This document shows positions 1 through 9,863 of a stretch of 56,985 nucleotides of DNA, piece after piece. The position numbers were made by a program, and so were the translations under genes. Positions within the stretch are counted from its first letter, which is position 1. Every line of letters begins with the position of its first letter. Origin of the DNA: Limnohabitans sp. DM1. Lineage in GTDB: Bacteria > Pseudomonadota > Gammaproteobacteria > Burkholderiales > Burkholderiaceae_C. The stretch is taken from assembly GCF_001269385.1 (NCBI RefSeq), contig NZ_CXOO01000002.1, positions 1,842-58,826 on the forward strand, given 5' to 3'. The notes under the pieces are model-generated. The model had not been told where the DNA came from. It was given only the letters and a program-made list of their open reading frames with translations, and searched no databases.

Positions 1-1060
1 TTACCTTCGCCGCCGTTGATCGAGTCGTTGCCATTACCGCCGTCAATGGTGTCTGCGCCATCGCCACCATCAACGATGTCATTACCTTCGCCGCCGTTGA
101 TCGAGTCGTTGCCATTTCCGCCGTCAATGGTGTCTGCGCCATCGCCACCTTCAACGATGTCGTTGCCTTCGCCGCCGCTGATCGAGTCGTTGCCATTACC
201 GCCTTCAACGATGTCGTTACCTTCGCCCCCGTTGATCGAGTCGTCGCCATTACCGCCGTCTAAGCTGTCATTGCCGTCGCCACCGTCAACGATGTCGTTG
301 CCTTCGCCGCCGTTGATCGAGTCGTCGCCATTACCGCCGTCAATGGTGTCTGCGCCATCGCCACCATCAACGATGTCGTTACCTTCGCCGCCGTTGATCG
401 AGTCGTCGCCATTACCGCCGTCTAAGCTGTCATTGCCGTCGCCACCGTCAACGATGTCGTTGCCTTCACCGCCGTTGATCGAGTCGTCTCCATTACCGCC
501 GTCAATGGTGTCGGCACCGTCCCCACCGTCAACGATGTCGTTGCCTTCGCCGCCGTTGATCGAGTCGTTGCCATTACCGCCGTCAATGGTGTCTGCGCCA
601 TCGCCACCGTCAACGATGTCGTTACCTTCGCCGCCATTGATCGAGTCGTCGCCATTACCGCCGTCAATGGAGTCGGCACCATTACCACCGTCAATGGTGT
701 CTGCACCATCGCCACCATCAACGATGTCGTTACCTTCGCCGCCGTTGATCGAGTCGTTGCCATTACCGCCGTCAATGGAGTCTGCGCCATCGCCACCATC
801 AACGATGTCATTACCTTCGCCGCCGTTGATCGAGTCGTTGCCATTACCGCCGTCAATGGTGTCTGCGCCATCGCCACCATCAACGATGTCGTTGCCTTCA
901 CCGCCGTTGATAGAGTCGTCGCCATTACCGCCGTCAATGGAGTCGGCACCGTCCCCACCGTCAACGATGTCGTTGCCTTCGCCGCCATTGATCGAGTCGT
1001 CTCCATTACCGCCGTCAATGGAGTCTGCACCATTACCGCCGTCTAAGGTGTCATTGCCAG
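1..1060 (-). repeat. 81-bp tandem repeat array encoding RTX nonapeptides
   Basis: Units start at about 1, 82, 163, 217, 298, 379, 460, 541, 622, 730, 811, 892 and 973. Most are 81 bp, i.e. three nonapeptides of the types [18 protein letters not shown] and GGNGNDSIN. The unit at 163 is 54 bp (two nonapeptides) and the one at 622 is 108 bp (four). All steps are multiples of 27 bp, so the frame is kept. Units are nearly identical at DNA level, including synonymous positions, which suggests recent expansion or gene conversion. The array continues beyond the left edge. Confidence 0.9.
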
Positions 1061-2288
1061 CACCGCCTTGCATGGAGTCGTTGCCGTTGCCGCCGTTGAT
1101 GCTGTCGTTGCCGCTGCCACCTGTATTGGTGTTATTTGTGCCTGTGCCTGTGCCTGTGCCTGTTCCTGTGCCAGTAGACAAACTCAAAGGGATATTGGTA
1201 TTGGATTCATCTTGGTTGAAGTTGCCCGCAGCGTCGCTGAAGCTGTTGTTGGCAACCACGATGGTGGCACTGCTCACACCTGCAGTCGGAGTGAAGGTGG
1301 CTGTGTATTTGGTGCCGCTTCCTTGCCAGTTGCTCAATGTGCCCCCATTGACCCTGATATCACTGGGTCCGAAGTTGTCACTAGGCTTGCTCAGGGTGAA
1401 TTTGATCGTGGCCGTTTCGCCATTGGCCAAACTATTTTTATCAGCCTCGATCACCACCTTGGGGGCCACAGTATCCACCATCATCTTGAGGGCGGTGGTG
1501 GTCGTTTCAATGCCATTTTTACGGACTGATGCAGTAAAGCTGTGGCTGCCATCGGCCAACGCCACCGCTGGCGTGAAGCTCCAGGCACCGCTGGAGTCTG
1601 CGGTGGTCGTACCCAAAACGACATCTCCGTCCCGGATGGTAATGACTGCTCCGACCGGGGCGCGGCCTGTAATCGTGGGCGTTTTGTCGTTGGTCAGCCT
1701 TGCTGAGTCGGGGTTTTCCGCGTTGTCTGTTGCAGAAGAGATTGTCAACTCTGTAATGGTCTCGGCTTCTGTTTTACGACCGACAGTTGCTGCCACAGCA
1801 CCGGCCAGGCCCATTGCGGCTAAAACATGGTTAAACACCAGAATACCGATCGCCCCACTGGCATTCACTCCAATAAGTTCAGACCCGCCCAATGTCACTT
1901 TGACTAACTGACTGCCATCGAGCAAGTCAGGGATCAAACCTTTGACATCGGAGTTGTCCGGAAAATACTCGTAGAAGTTTCCATTTTCAGCCTGTCCAAT
2001 CACCCCGTTGTAGCCTTGTGGCATCACTTCGTAGTAATCCTCAATGATCACATCAGCCTGTTGACTGCCTTCAAACAGGATGTGCAAGTTATTACGGACC
2101 CGCTTGACCTTGACAAATTCGGGCGCTACGCCATCAGATCTTTGCAAGTCTTGTAACTGGTACTTGGCTCCTTTTTGCGCCCTGATACGTAAGACATGAC
2201 CCTGAGTACCCTGGCCTGCAATGAGGTCCAGTGATTCGTTGTTTTCAGCTTTGCCTGTGTTAACGATGACTTTGAATTTCTTTGACAT
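1..2288 (-). CDS. Giant RTX/BapA-type repeat adhesin, 3' end outside window
   Basis: Reading leftwards from ATG at 2286-2288 gives an open frame of more than 760 codons that leaves the window at position 1. An AGGA Shine-Dalgarno lies about 7 nt upstream. Residues 1-175 resemble the BapA-prefix-like head of type-1-secreted surface proteins and have no Sec signal. About 179-272 is a bacterial Ig-like domain ([12 protein letters not shown]), and 273-365 a second one of Big_12 type ([11 protein letters not shown]). A Thr-Gly linker follows (about 374-386). From about residue 390 on there are tandem GGxGxDxxx calcium-binding nonapeptides. Family knowledge: such proteins leave the cell by a type I secretion system, fold on calcium and act in adhesion or biofilm. 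The secretion signal should lie beyond the left edge, and no T1SS genes are in the window. The plus-strand Pro/Ser-rich frame here is a shadow. Confidence 0.85.
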   Translation of the reverse strand, partial: MSKKFKVIVNTGKAENNESLDLIAGQGTQGHVLRIRAQKGAKYQLQDLQRSDGVAPEFVKVKRVRNNLHILFEGSQQADVIIEDYYEVMPQGYNGVIGQAENGNFYEYFPDNSDVKGLIPDLLDGSQLVKVTLGGSELIGVNASGAIGILVFNHVLAAMGLAGAVAATVGRKTEAETITELTISSATDNAENPDSARLTNDKTPTITGRAPVGAVITIRDGDVVLGTTTADSSGAWSFTPAVALADGSHSFTASVRKNGIETTTTALKMMVDTVAPKVVIEADKNSLANGETATIKFTLSKPSDNFGPSDIRVNGGTLSNWQGSGTKYTATFTPTAGVSSATIVVANNSFSDAAGNFNQDESNTNIPLSLSTGTGTGTGTGTGTNNTNTGGSGNDSINGGNGNDSMQGGAGNDTLDGGNGADSIDGGNGDDSINGGEGNDIVDGGDGADSIDGGNGDDSINGGEGNDIVDGGDGADTIDGGNGNDSINGGEGNDIVDGGDGADSIDGGNGNDSINGGEGNDIVDGGDGADTIDGGNGADSIDGGNGDDSINGGEGNDIVDGGDGADTIDGGNGNDSINGGEGNDIVDGGDGADTIDGGNGDDSINGGEGNDIVDGGDGNDSLDGGNGDDSINGGEGNDIVDGGDGADTIDGGNGDDSINGGEGNDIVDGGDGNDSLDGGNGDDSINGGEGNDIVEGGNGNDSISGGEGNDIVEGGDGADTIDGGNGNDSINGGEGNDIVDGGDGADTIDGGNGNDSINGGEG

Positions 2289-2790
2289 GACAGTCCTTTT
2301 GAAACAAGTGTTTTGTGTTAGCAGCGAAAAATCTTTCTGTGGAACCTGCCGAAACCAGTCATGACAACTACATGAGTAATTGCCATTCGCTCACGGAGTC
2401 AACTCCTAGAGAGAGTTCAAGGCACTACTCCTAAACCACATCACAGTTAGTCACAGCACCTGCACAGCTTCCAATGGCTGGCAATTTTACTATTACTTTT
2501 AGAGTATTAATTAGAATTTATATATTGATTGAATATTTTTTATCAATTTTGTCAAAATTAACCATCGTTTTAAATGATTAAATTAATTTAAGATTGACAA
2601 AAATACTATTTTTACCAATTTTGAAATTCAACCAATTCTCTAATTTATAATTAAATAGCTGAAACACAGATTCATTAGCATGAAATGGCATCAAAGGAGC
2701 ACTGGAATTGTTTTTTCAGGTGAAGCAAAGTCACCTGAAGCGGCACTATTCGAGGGGACTCAATCTGCTGACTGTGAATGAGCGACTGAA
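2289..2790. other. AT-rich intergenic region upstream of the RTX gene
   Basis: About 500 bp without a convincing gene. The stretch 2480-2700 is strikingly AT-rich against the GC-rich surroundings. TTGACA occurs on the minus strand (2550-2555) and on the plus strand (2594-2599), but neither has a good -10 at normal spacing. A 66-codon plus-strand frame at 2708-2908 overlaps the end of the permease gene and is not supported. The region probably holds the promoter of the adhesin and may bind an H-NS-like silencer (inference). Confidence 0.5.
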
Positions 2791-4422
2791 TTACGCGCGC
2801 TGCCTAAGGGTCCGGCTGAGCAAGATCACCGGAATCAAACCCACCAGCACCAGCGCCAGCGAGGGCAAGGCCGCTTCGCCCAGGCGCTCATCGCGTGCCA
2901 GCTGGTAGGCCACCACGGCCAGGGTGTCGCTGTTGAAGGGGCGCAGCACCATGGTGGCGGGCAGCTCCTTCATCACGTCCACAAACACCAGCAAGGCGGC
3001 GGCGATGGTGGTGCGTTGCAACAAGGGGGCATGCACGCGGCGCATCAGGCCCCAGCCGGTCACGCCCAGCATGCGGGCTGAGTCGTCCAGACTAGCCGGA
3101 ATGCGCGCATAACCGCTTTGCACCGACTGCAAAGCCACTGCACAAAAGCGCACCAGGTAAGCCCAGACCAAGCCAAGTGATGTGGCCGTGATCCAGGCCC
3201 CCGCCGACGAGGCAGGCCAGGTTTGCTGAATCCAGCCCACGGGCAAGAGCAAACCCACCACCACCACCGCACCGGGGATGGCATAACCCAAGCCGACCAG
3301 CTGGATCGCGCCCTGGCTGATGCGGTCAGCCCGGGTGCGCACGCTGAAAGCCAGCGCCAGCGCCACGCCCACCGCCAGCACCGCCGTGATGGCGCCCAGT
3401 CGCAAGCTGGTCCAGGCCCACTGGCCAAAGCGCTCCCAGGGCATCTCGGTCGTCTCGCCCACAAAAGCCCGCAGCATGATGAGCACCGGCAGCACAAAGC
3501 CCAGCAGCACGGGCAAGCTGCACACCGTCCACGCCAGCACGCGGCGCGTGCCGTGCAGCTGCACCGGCTGCGCCTCAGCCGAGCCCTGGCGCGAGCCGCG
3601 CCCTTGGTTAAAACGCATGCGTTTTTGGGCGCGTTGCTCCAGCTGCAGCAACACCACCACCACGGCCAGCAGCACCGTGGCCAGTTGGGCCGCAGCGATG
3701 CGGTTGTCCATGGACAGCCAGGCTTTGTAAATGCCCGCCGTGAAGGTCTGGATGCCGAAGTAGCTGGACACACCAAAGTCGGCCAGGGTTTCCATGAGCG
3801 CCAGCGCCACCCCTGCCGCCACGGCGGGGCGGGCCAACGGCAAGGCGATTTCGCGAATGCGACGGGACAAAGGCGCGCCCAGCAGGCGGGCCGCTTCCAT
3901 CAAACCCGAGGCCCGCTCCACCAAGGCGGTGCGGGCCAGCAAATAAACATAGGGGTAAAGCGACATAGTGAACACCAGCGCCGCGCCCCAGACGCTGCGC
4001 ACATCGGGCCACAAGCGGCCTTGCAAACCCAGCGCCTCACGTAAAGCCACCTGCAGCGGCCCGCTGAACTGCAAAAAATCGGTGTAGGCGTACGCCACCA
4101 CATAGGCTGGCATGGCCAGCGGCAAAAGCAGCAGCCATTCAAAAACGCCGCGCCCCGGAAAATCAAACAAGGTCACCAAGGCGGCGGTGGCCAAGCCCAG
4201 CACCGTCACACCGACCGCCACCATCAGGCACAGGCCCAGCGTGGTCAGCGCGTAATCGGGCAGCACGGTGGCGGCCATCTCGCGCAAGATGCTGGCGCTC
4301 TCGCCACTCCACTGCAGCCACGAGCCGAGCACGGCCAACACAGGCAAGGCCAAAGCCAGCGCCAGCAGGGCAAAGAGCAAGGAGGGGAGACCCGATAAAC
4401 GGCGGGCCAAGGTGGTCAGCAT
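2791..4422 (-). CDS. Ferric-iron-type ABC transporter permease (FbpB/ThiP family)
   Basis: Inner-membrane permease of 543 aa with two homologous halves of about six transmembrane helices each (roughly residues 30-250 and 310-535). Each half carries an EAA-type loop that contacts the ATPase: GAPLSRRIREIALPLARP in the first and ARMLGVTGWGLMRRVHAPL in the second. This duplicated layout is typical of the FbpB/SfuB/ThiP group, which imports Fe3+ or thiamine from a periplasmic binding protein. I chose the ATG at 4422 (MLTTLARR): a longer upstream frame has no ribosome-binding site and runs through a TACAAT element 9 nt before this ATG. No binding-protein gene is adjacent. The ABC ATPase at 20796-21953 is a plausible distant partner. 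The substrate is not decidable from sequence. Confidence 0.85.
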   Translation of the reverse strand: MLTTLARRLSGLPSLLFALLALALALPVLAVLGSWLQWSGESASILREMAATVLPDYALTTLGLCLMVAVGVTVLGLATAALVTLFDFPGRGVFEWLLLLPLAMPAYVVAYAYTDFLQFSGPLQVALREALGLQGRLWPDVRSVWGAALVFTMSLYPYVYLLARTALVERASGLMEAARLLGAPLSRRIREIALPLARPAVAAGVALALMETLADFGVSSYFGIQTFTAGIYKAWLSMDNRIAAAQLATVLLAVVVVLLQLEQRAQKRMRFNQGRGSRQGSAEAQPVQLHGTRRVLAWTVCSLPVLLGFVLPVLIMLRAFVGETTEMPWERFGQWAWTSLRLGAITAVLAVGVALALAFSVRTRADRISQGAIQLVGLGYAIPGAVVVVGLLLPVGWIQQTWPASSAGAWITATSLGLVWAYLVRFCAVALQSVQSGYARIPASLDDSARMLGVTGWGLMRRVHAPLLQRTTIAAALLVFVDVMKELPATMVLRPFNSDTLAVVAYQLARDERLGEAALPSLALVLVGLIPVILLSRTLRQRA

Positions 4423-4431
4423 ATCGGGGCT

Positions 4432-4437
4432 ATTGTA
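4432..4437 (-). promoter_or_regulatory. -10-like TACAAT 9 nt before permease start
   Basis: TACAAT on the minus strand lies 9 nt before the ATG at 4422, and no Shine-Dalgarno is visible. The spacing implies a very short or absent 5' leader. This is one of a recurrent set in the window. Confidence 0.4.
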
Positions 4438-4588
4438 GAAGGCGCACCATGTGCCATTTTTGGACTTTTCACCCAAGCCCGCTTGTCATTTCAGGCCCGA
4501 AGCGGGAACCTTGTCATCTTGAAAAGTCTGGGTGAGGGGTCGAGCCCGGGGTGAACACATACAGCAGCAGCGCAGTCTCATCCCACCG

Positions 4589-5842
4589 TCAGTGCAGCGG
4601 ATTGCCCAAAGCCGCCGCCCGCAACTTGTCCTTCTTGCTCGGCCGAGATCCCTTGATGCCGCCATTGCCCGGTGATGGCGGTGGCGGGGTTTCGGTGGGC
4701 TCAAAGCCTGGAATTTGCTCCAAAGCGAGTTCCAGGCTTTCGCGTTTCTGGATCAGCTGCCAGTGCGCCAGCGCTGCAGCCGTGACAAAGCTCACCGCGT
4801 CGCCATGCGCCCCCGCCCTGCCCGTGCGGCCGATGCGGTGGGTGTAATCGGTGGCCGATCGCGGCAGGTCGTAGTTGACCACCACGGGCAGCATGGCGAT
4901 GTCGATGCCACGCGAGGCCAGATCGGTGGTGACCACCACGTCCCAACGGCCGGCCTTGAATTCGCTCAAGACTTCCTGACGTGCGCCTTGGCTCATCTCG
5001 CCATGAAAAGGCGTGGCAAACACCCCCGCTTTGTAGAGCTTGTTGGCCACATGCTCGCAGGCGTAGCGCGTGGCCACAAAAACCAGCACCTGCTTCCAAC
5101 TTTTCTCGGTGATCAGGTGGCGCAGCAAGGCGGTGCGGCTTTTCTCGTCCACGGCAATGGCGCGCTGGGTGATGTCGGGCTTGTGGCCTTCAAAGGCGTC
5201 CACTGTGATGCGAACCGGATCGCGCAGCAGCTTGGCCGCCAAGGCTTCCACCTCGGGCGCAAAGGTCGCAGAAAACAAGAGCGTCTGGCGTTTGGCAGGC
5301 AGCAGTGCCAGCACGCGCTGCAACTCGTCTGCAAAGCCCAAGTCGAGCAAGCGGTCGGCTTCGTCCAGCACCAGGTGCTGCACATCGGCCAGGCGCAAAG
5401 CATTCTGATCGATCAAATCCAGCAAACGGCCGGGTGTGGCGACCACGATGTCGGCCCCACCGCGCAGCGCCATCATTTGCGGGTTGACCGAGACGCCACC
5501 AAACACCGTGTTCACCTTGAGCGACTGCGGCAGCTTGTAGGCCAGGTTGGCCAACACTTCGCCCACTTGCACCGCCAGCTCGCGCGTGGGCACCAACACC
5601 AATGTGCGCACAGGGCGGCGGAAATTGGTCTGCCGGGGCGAGGCCAGCAGGTGCTGTAACAGCGGCAGCGCAAAAGCCAGCGTCTTGCCCGAACCCGTGG
5701 GCGCAGTGGCCCACACGTCGGCCGACTTCAAAACCGCCGGAATCGCCTCGGCTTGGATGGGGGTGGGGGCGTACAAGCCCATGTCACCCACTGCGCGTTG
5801 CAGCGCGGGGGACAGGCCCAATGGGCCAAAACTCAAGGTCAT
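4589..5842 (-). CDS. DEAD-box ATP-dependent RNA helicase (RhlE-like)
   Basis: A 417-aa helicase with all core motifs in order: Q motif PTPIQAEA, Walker A APTGSGKT, motif Ib TPGRLLD, motif II LDEADRLLDLGF, motif III FSAT, and motif VI HRIGRTGRAG. Family role: ATP-dependent remodelling of RNA duplexes in ribosome assembly and mRNA decay, in the cytoplasm. The basic C-terminal tail after about residue 380 (PSKKDKLRAAALGNPLH) is short and Pro/Lys-rich, like RhlE-group proteins and unlike DbpA or DeaD, which have dedicated RNA-binding domains. It is apparently monocistronic; the toxin-antitoxin pair upstream on the same strand is separated by about 50 bp. Confidence 0.93.
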   Translation of the reverse strand: MTLSFGPLGLSPALQRAVGDMGLYAPTPIQAEAIPAVLKSADVWATAPTGSGKTLAFALPLLQHLLASPRQTNFRRPVRTLVLVPTRELAVQVGEVLANLAYKLPQSLKVNTVFGGVSVNPQMMALRGGADIVVATPGRLLDLIDQNALRLADVQHLVLDEADRLLDLGFADELQRVLALLPAKRQTLLFSATFAPEVEALAAKLLRDPVRITVDAFEGHKPDITQRAIAVDEKSRTALLRHLITEKSWKQVLVFVATRYACEHVANKLYKAGVFATPFHGEMSQGARQEVLSEFKAGRWDVVVTTDLASRGIDIAMLPVVVNYDLPRSATDYTHRIGRTGRAGAHGDAVSFVTAAALAHWQLIQKRESLELALEQIPGFEPTETPPPPSPGNGGIKGSRPSKKDKLRAAALGNPLH

Positions 5843-5891
5843 GCTTGATCCTCAAAAAAATGCTGCCCGTTAAGGATCAAGGTGAAACGGC

Positions 5892-6128
5892 TCATCGCTC
5901 ATCACCCTCCAGAGGAGAACGTTCGGGCACCATCGCCAAAAAGCTGGCCAAATCGCCCGGCTTGGCCGCACCGGAACGTTCGGCAAAAAAAGCCACTGCG
6001 TTGAGGGCCGACACCTTTTCAGCAACGGCCACGGTGATGAACTGGTTGAGCGAAGCCTGATCTTGTTCCGCCAACTTGCGCGCATGGGCATACAAAGAAT
6101 CGGGCAAACGAAGCGCAAAGGTACTCAT
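5892..6128 (-). CDS. Ribbon-helix-helix antitoxin-like protein
   Basis: A 78-aa protein whose start (MSTFALRLPDSLYAHARKLA) has the ribbon-helix-helix pattern: a beta strand with alternating residues, then helices through LNQFITVAVAEKV. The C-terminal half, about residues 45-78, is acidic and low in structure, as in antitoxin tails that wrap a toxin. Its ATG overlaps the TGA of the upstream PIN gene by 4 nt (ATGA), so the two are translationally coupled. The expected role is to neutralise the PIN ribonuclease and repress the pair. Unusually, it is the second gene of the pair. Confidence 0.75.
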   Translation of the reverse strand: MSTFALRLPDSLYAHARKLAEQDQASLNQFITVAVAEKVSALNAVAFFAERSGAAKPGDLASFLAMVPERSPLEGDER

Positions 6129-6556
6129 ACGGCATCCTCCAAAAAAGCCAAAGCCTGGGCTGGTGTTTTGACAGCCAGGCCAAAGCGTGGCGCGGCGATC
6201 GAAAAATCTTTCACATTCAAGGTGACCAGGGCATGTACCCGCGCGTTGACAGCGGCCTCCAGCACCATCTCATCACCCGGGTCGCGCAACTGTGGCCGCC
6301 AGATGTAATGCAAGCTCACCGGCTCCACCCAAAGGGCCAAGGCGGACAAAAACGCATCGACCTGCTCAACAGAAAAACCATGCAAGGCCCGTATCGCATC
6401 GCGCTTGAGCACCGACTCGTATTCGAGCCACAAAGCAGGCGACGCCACCACGCGCAAACGCGCCGAAGCCACCGCTTGAAGCAATGCATAAGACGCGCCC
6501 CGAGCACTGCTCAAGGCAGCAACCAGCACGAGGGTGTCCAACAACACGGTTTTCAT
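6125..6556 (-). CDS. PIN-domain toxin (COG1569-like)
   Basis: A 143-aa PIN-fold putative ribonuclease. The N-terminal strand LLDTLVLVAAL carries the first acidic ligand (Asp7), although the usual following Asn is Leu. The C-terminal half has LRDPGDEMVLEAAV followed by VTLNVKDF, matching the acidic cluster of the COG1569 PIN subfamily. Family role: Mg2+-dependent RNA cleavage as the toxin of a type II system. It overlaps the downstream ribbon-helix-helix gene by 4 nt. The toxin-first order departs from classical vapBC and leaves open which protein controls transcription. ATG at 6556 is the only good start. Confidence 0.75.
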   Translation of the reverse strand: MKTVLLDTLVLVAALSSARGASYALLQAVASARLRVVASPALWLEYESVLKRDAIRALHGFSVEQVDAFLSALALWVEPVSLHYIWRPQLRDPGDEMVLEAAVNARVHALVTLNVKDFSIAAPRFGLAVKTPAQALAFLEDAV

Positions 6557-6824
6557 GATGTTGCCAATGATATCAGCGAATTATGCAACCCTGAACTCTG
6601 CCCCTCTTTGCGCCCCTTCTATATGATCGGGAAGCGTCAACCTCGATGCCAGAAGGCGACCCCAAATGGAGAAATGTCAGCGTCATGTCGTCACCCACGA
6701 AAAATTGAATACTTTTTAGGGCTTAAACCAGGTGGCAAGGCCTTTAGAAGCACGTTTTGCAAATTGCAAAAGCAGCTGGCTGCTCACTCAGCGCTAGGCC
6801 CACAACGCTGAAAAAAGAACAGCA

Positions 6825-7160
6825 ATGATTGCGAACGACACGCTGAAAAGTCATGAGTTTTTGGCCGACATGCTCAAAGACGCGTACTTTCGAACGGCAT
6901 TGATTCAAAAGGGTCAAAAAATTTTGCTTCGACTTTGCGAAAAAATTGAAGCCGAGCGCCCAAACGATCTGGCAGCACTCTACGCAATCACCCACGCATC
7001 CACCGAAGAATTCAATGCATTGGCTGAGGAGTTCGAGGATCAAGACAGTGAAATCGAGACCGCAGCACGGGATAGCATCGGTTGAGACTTTGCACACATT
7101 GCCAAGGCCTACGGTTTTGATGCTGACATTGAAGAACTGATCAGCACCCGAGCCTGGTGA
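6825..7160 (+). pseudogene. DUF5713-like gene interrupted by an in-frame TGA
   Basis: The frame from ATG 6825 encodes 86 aa (NDTLKSHEFLADMLKDAYF ... DSEIETAARDSIG) and meets TGA at 7083-7085. The same frame then continues with no shift: DFAHIAKAYGFDADIEELI and STRAW, ending at TGA 7158-7160. The downstream part resembles the C-terminal end I recall for DUF5713 proteins (an IAKAYGF segment and a final Trp), so the intact gene should be about 111 aa. The function of DUF5713 is unknown. The sequence shows a single nonsense codon. Whether this is a true pseudogene, a sequencing error or a read-through/recoding site cannot be told from here. Confidence 0.7.
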
Positions 7161-7285
7161 ACCTCACAGCGTAACGAGGAACTAGGCGAGCATGAATAAC
7201 CTAGCGAATAATGACCAATGGCCCGAGGCTATCGGCCAGTAGGCCCCAACCGGGTTTCTAAGACTTCACAGCGATTAAGTCCATC

Positions 7286-8152
7286 ATGAACAAGGCACTC
7301 CACACCACTGAGGCGATTGAAACACTGCCGGATGGGCGATGCATTTCGTATTGTGATTACGGGCACCCAGATGGCATTCCCATCTTTCAATTTCACGGCA
7401 CACCAGGCTCCCGAATTTTCGGCTTGGACAGTGAGGAAGTGTCTGCAGCCGGACTGCGAATACTGACTCCAGAGCGTCCTGGATACGGGAAGTCCTCTCC
7501 AAAACCCGATGCCGCTGCCGTGGCTGATTGGGTGCAGGACATTCAAATGTTGGCTGATCAACTGAACTTGGATCGCTTTCACGTACTCGGCGTTTCAGGG
7601 GGCGGGCCATTTGCACTCGCCTGCGCCGCCCTACTGCCTCAACGCGTCATCACTGCAACCGTCGTCGCAAGTCCTGCCCCCATGACAACGACCGGTTTTT
7701 GGACTGGCTTATCCGTCGTGAATCGAGTGGTGTTTTTTATTTCACGGTATGCGACTTTCTTATTGCCCCTGCTGAGCACTGTAATGGCAGCACTCATGAA
7801 AGATCGCGGGGGAGCTTCTACACATCAAGGAGAAGCATTTCGTCAAGGCGGCATCGGACTGAAAACTGACCTCCAGCTCATCACAAAAAACTGGAATTTC
7901 CTGCTGGAATCCATCCGAGTTCCCGTGTATTGGTGGCACGGGGAACGTGACAATTTGGCATCACCTGCAGCCGAGAAGGAACTCGCGAAAATCATTCCTT
8001 CATGCGAACCAAACTTCGAGGCAGCGTGTGGGCATTTCATTCTCAGAGATCCTGGCATTGCTCAAAAAATACTGGAGCGCCTGCTCGCGGCACCTGTGTT
8101 TCGAACGCAAGAGCAAACGGACACCGCACAGGAAATTGTGTTGCATCGGTGA
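7286..8152 (+). CDS. Alpha/beta-fold hydrolase
   Basis: A 288-aa protein with the alpha/beta-hydrolase plan. It has the oxyanion-hole segment FHGTPGSR (about residues 36-43), the nucleophile elbow GVSGGGP (Ser near residue 105), an acid-bearing segment [12 protein letters not shown] (about 213-224) and a terminal catalytic His in [12 protein letters not shown] (about 251). A cap region (about 135-200) is hydrophobic. The substrate cannot be assigned: the family includes esterases, epoxide hydrolases and haloperoxidase-like enzymes. There is no signal peptide, so it is probably cytoplasmic. It is convergent with purH, only 24 bp away. Confidence 0.85.
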   Translation: MNKALHTTEAIETLPDGRCISYCDYGHPDGIPIFQFHGTPGSRIFGLDSEEVSAAGLRILTPERPGYGKSSPKPDAAAVADWVQDIQMLADQLNLDRFHVLGVSGGGPFALACAALLPQRVITATVVASPAPMTTTGFWTGLSVVNRVVFFISRYATFLLPLLSTVMAALMKDRGGASTHQGEAFRQGGIGLKTDLQLITKNWNFLLESIRVPVYWWHGERDNLASPAAEKELAKIIPSCEPNFEAACGHFILRDPGIAQKILERLLAAPVFRTQEQTDTAQEIVLHR

Positions 8153-8176
8153 CGGGTCCGCTGGCCTTGATATCAC

Positions 8177-9763
8177 TCAATGGCGGAAGTGCCGCACACC
8201 AGTAAACACCATGGCCACGCCGCGCTCGTTGGCCGCGTCAATCACTTCCTGGTCGCGCATCGAGCCGCCGGGCTGGGCCACGCAGGTCGCGCCAGCGTCC
8301 ACCACCACATCCAGGCCGTCGCGGAAGGGGAAGAAGGCGTCGCTGGCGACCACGGTGTGTTGCAGGCTGAGCTTGGCGGCTTCGGCCTTGATGCTGGCGA
8401 TGCGGGCGGAGTCGAGGCGGCTCATTTGGCCAGCGCCCACGCCCATGGTCATGCCGTTTTTGCAGAACACGATGGCGTTGGATTTGACGAATTTGGCCAC
8501 TTTCCAAGCGAACAGCAGGTCATGCAGTTCTTCATGGGTGGGTTGCTTGACGGTGACGATCTTCATGTCGGTCAAAGCTAACTCGTGGTTGTCCGCGCTT
8601 TGCAGCAACAGACCTGAGCCCACGCGTTTGGTTTCGAGTGCGTTGCGCACATCGCCGTAATTGGCAGGCAGCGCGATTTTCATCAAGCGCACATTGACTT
8701 TGCTCTTGAACACTTCGAGCGCTTCGGCGCTGAAGTCGGGGGCCATCAACACTTCAACAAACTGCTTACTCACCGCTTCGGCAGCAGCTTTATCCACAGG
8801 GCGGTTGAAGGCGATGATGCCGCCGAAGGCGCTGGTGGGGTCGGTCTGGAAGGCTTTGCTGTAGGCCTCGAGTGCCGTGGCACCCACCGCCACGCCGCAG
8901 GGGTTGGCGTGTTTGACGATCACACACGCGGTGGTCTCAAAGCTCTTGACACATTCCCACGCCGCATCCGCATCGGCGATGTTGTTGTAGCTGAGTTCTT
9001 TGCCTTGCAACTGCACGCCGGTCGCTAGGGACCCGGCAGCGGGCGCCAGATCGCGGTACCAAGCGGCTTGCTGGTGGCTGTTCTCGCCGTAGCGCAGGTC
9101 TTGCACCTTGACGTATTGCTCGTTGAATTGGCCTGAGAACTGGGCACGCTCGGGCACGTAGTCTTCGCTCAGCTTCTCGGCTTCGAAGTTCACGCTCGAC
9201 AAGTAGTTGCTGATCGCGCCGTCGTATTGGCTGATGCGGTTGAACGCGGCCACCGACAGGGCAAAGCGCAGTTTGTCGCTCAACTTGCCGTTGGACTTCA
9301 GCTCAACGATCACATCGGCGTATTGGCTCGCGTCGGTGACGATGCCCACGTCTTTCCAGTTTTTGGCGGCAGAGCGCACCATGGCTGGGCCACCGATGTC
9401 GATGTTCTCGATCGCGTCGGCCAGTGTGCAACCGGCCTTGGCCACAGTGGCTTCAAACGGGTAGAGGTTGACGATGAGCAAATCAATCGTGTCGATGTTG
9501 TGCGCTTTCAAAGCAGCCATGTGCTCGGGCGTGTCGCGGCGGGCCAGCAGGCCGCCGTGCACCTTGGGGTGCAGTGTTTTGACGCGGCCGTCCAGCATTT
9601 CGGGGAAACCAGTGACTTCGGCCACTTCGGTCACGGGCAGGCCTTGCTCGGCCAGCAGTTTGGCGGTGCCGCCGGTGGAGATCAGGCCCACGCCCAAGGC
9701 GTGCAGTGCTTTGGCCAGGTCAACGATGCCGGTTTTGTCAGAGACGGAGATGAGGGCTCTCAT
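8177..9763 (-). CDS. purH: Bifunctional AICAR transformylase / IMP cyclohydrolase
   Basis: A 528-aa bifunctional enzyme for the last two steps of purine synthesis: AICAR formylation with 10-formyl-THF, then cyclisation to IMP. The N-terminal MGS-like cyclohydrolase domain (1 to about 150) begins [20 protein letters not shown] and includes [11 protein letters not shown] and [20 protein letters not shown]. The transformylase domain follows, with [25 protein letters not shown] and [12 protein letters not shown]. The C-terminus GVRHFRH is typical. The start is set at ATG 9763 (MRALIS); a TTG five codons upstream is possible. It lies downstream of dusB-fis on the same strand. Confidence 0.97.
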   Translation of the reverse strand: MRALISVSDKTGIVDLAKALHALGVGLISTGGTAKLLAEQGLPVTEVAEVTGFPEMLDGRVKTLHPKVHGGLLARRDTPEHMAALKAHNIDTIDLLIVNLYPFEATVAKAGCTLADAIENIDIGGPAMVRSAAKNWKDVGIVTDASQYADVIVELKSNGKLSDKLRFALSVAAFNRISQYDGAISNYLSSVNFEAEKLSEDYVPERAQFSGQFNEQYVKVQDLRYGENSHQQAAWYRDLAPAAGSLATGVQLQGKELSYNNIADADAAWECVKSFETTACVIVKHANPCGVAVGATALEAYSKAFQTDPTSAFGGIIAFNRPVDKAAAEAVSKQFVEVLMAPDFSAEALEVFKSKVNVRLMKIALPANYGDVRNALETKRVGSGLLLQSADNHELALTDMKIVTVKQPTHEELHDLLFAWKVAKFVKSNAIVFCKNGMTMGVGAGQMSRLDSARIASIKAEAAKLSLQHTVVASDAFFPFRDGLDVVVDAGATCVAQPGGSMRDQEVIDAANERGVAMVFTGVRHFRH

Positions 9764-9863
9764 GGGGACTTTCTTCAAAATTCAGAGGTATTCAAGGCGG
9801 GGCCGGGGTAAAGGGTTCCGGCAGATATTCAAGTGGGCTGGGCGGCAGCAGGCCGAGCCAGCT

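Noticed and set aside
1..1060. Possible CRISPR array because of regular repeats
   Set aside because: Repeats are contiguous 81-bp coding units without unique spacers, and no cas genes are present.
16..1911. Long plus-strand Pro/Ser/Leu-rich open frame (631 codons)
   Set aside because: It is the complement of the RTX array; the repeat period is a multiple of 3, so all frames stay open. The minus strand gives a coherent BapA-head, Ig-like and GGxGxD protein with a ribosome-binding site.
2708..2908. 66-codon plus-strand frame
   Set aside because: It overlaps the end of the permease gene, lacks a recognisable domain and follows the composition of the opposite strand.
6233..6811. 192-codon plus-strand frame
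   Set aside because: It overlaps the PIN toxin gene antisense and shows no domain; shadow frame.
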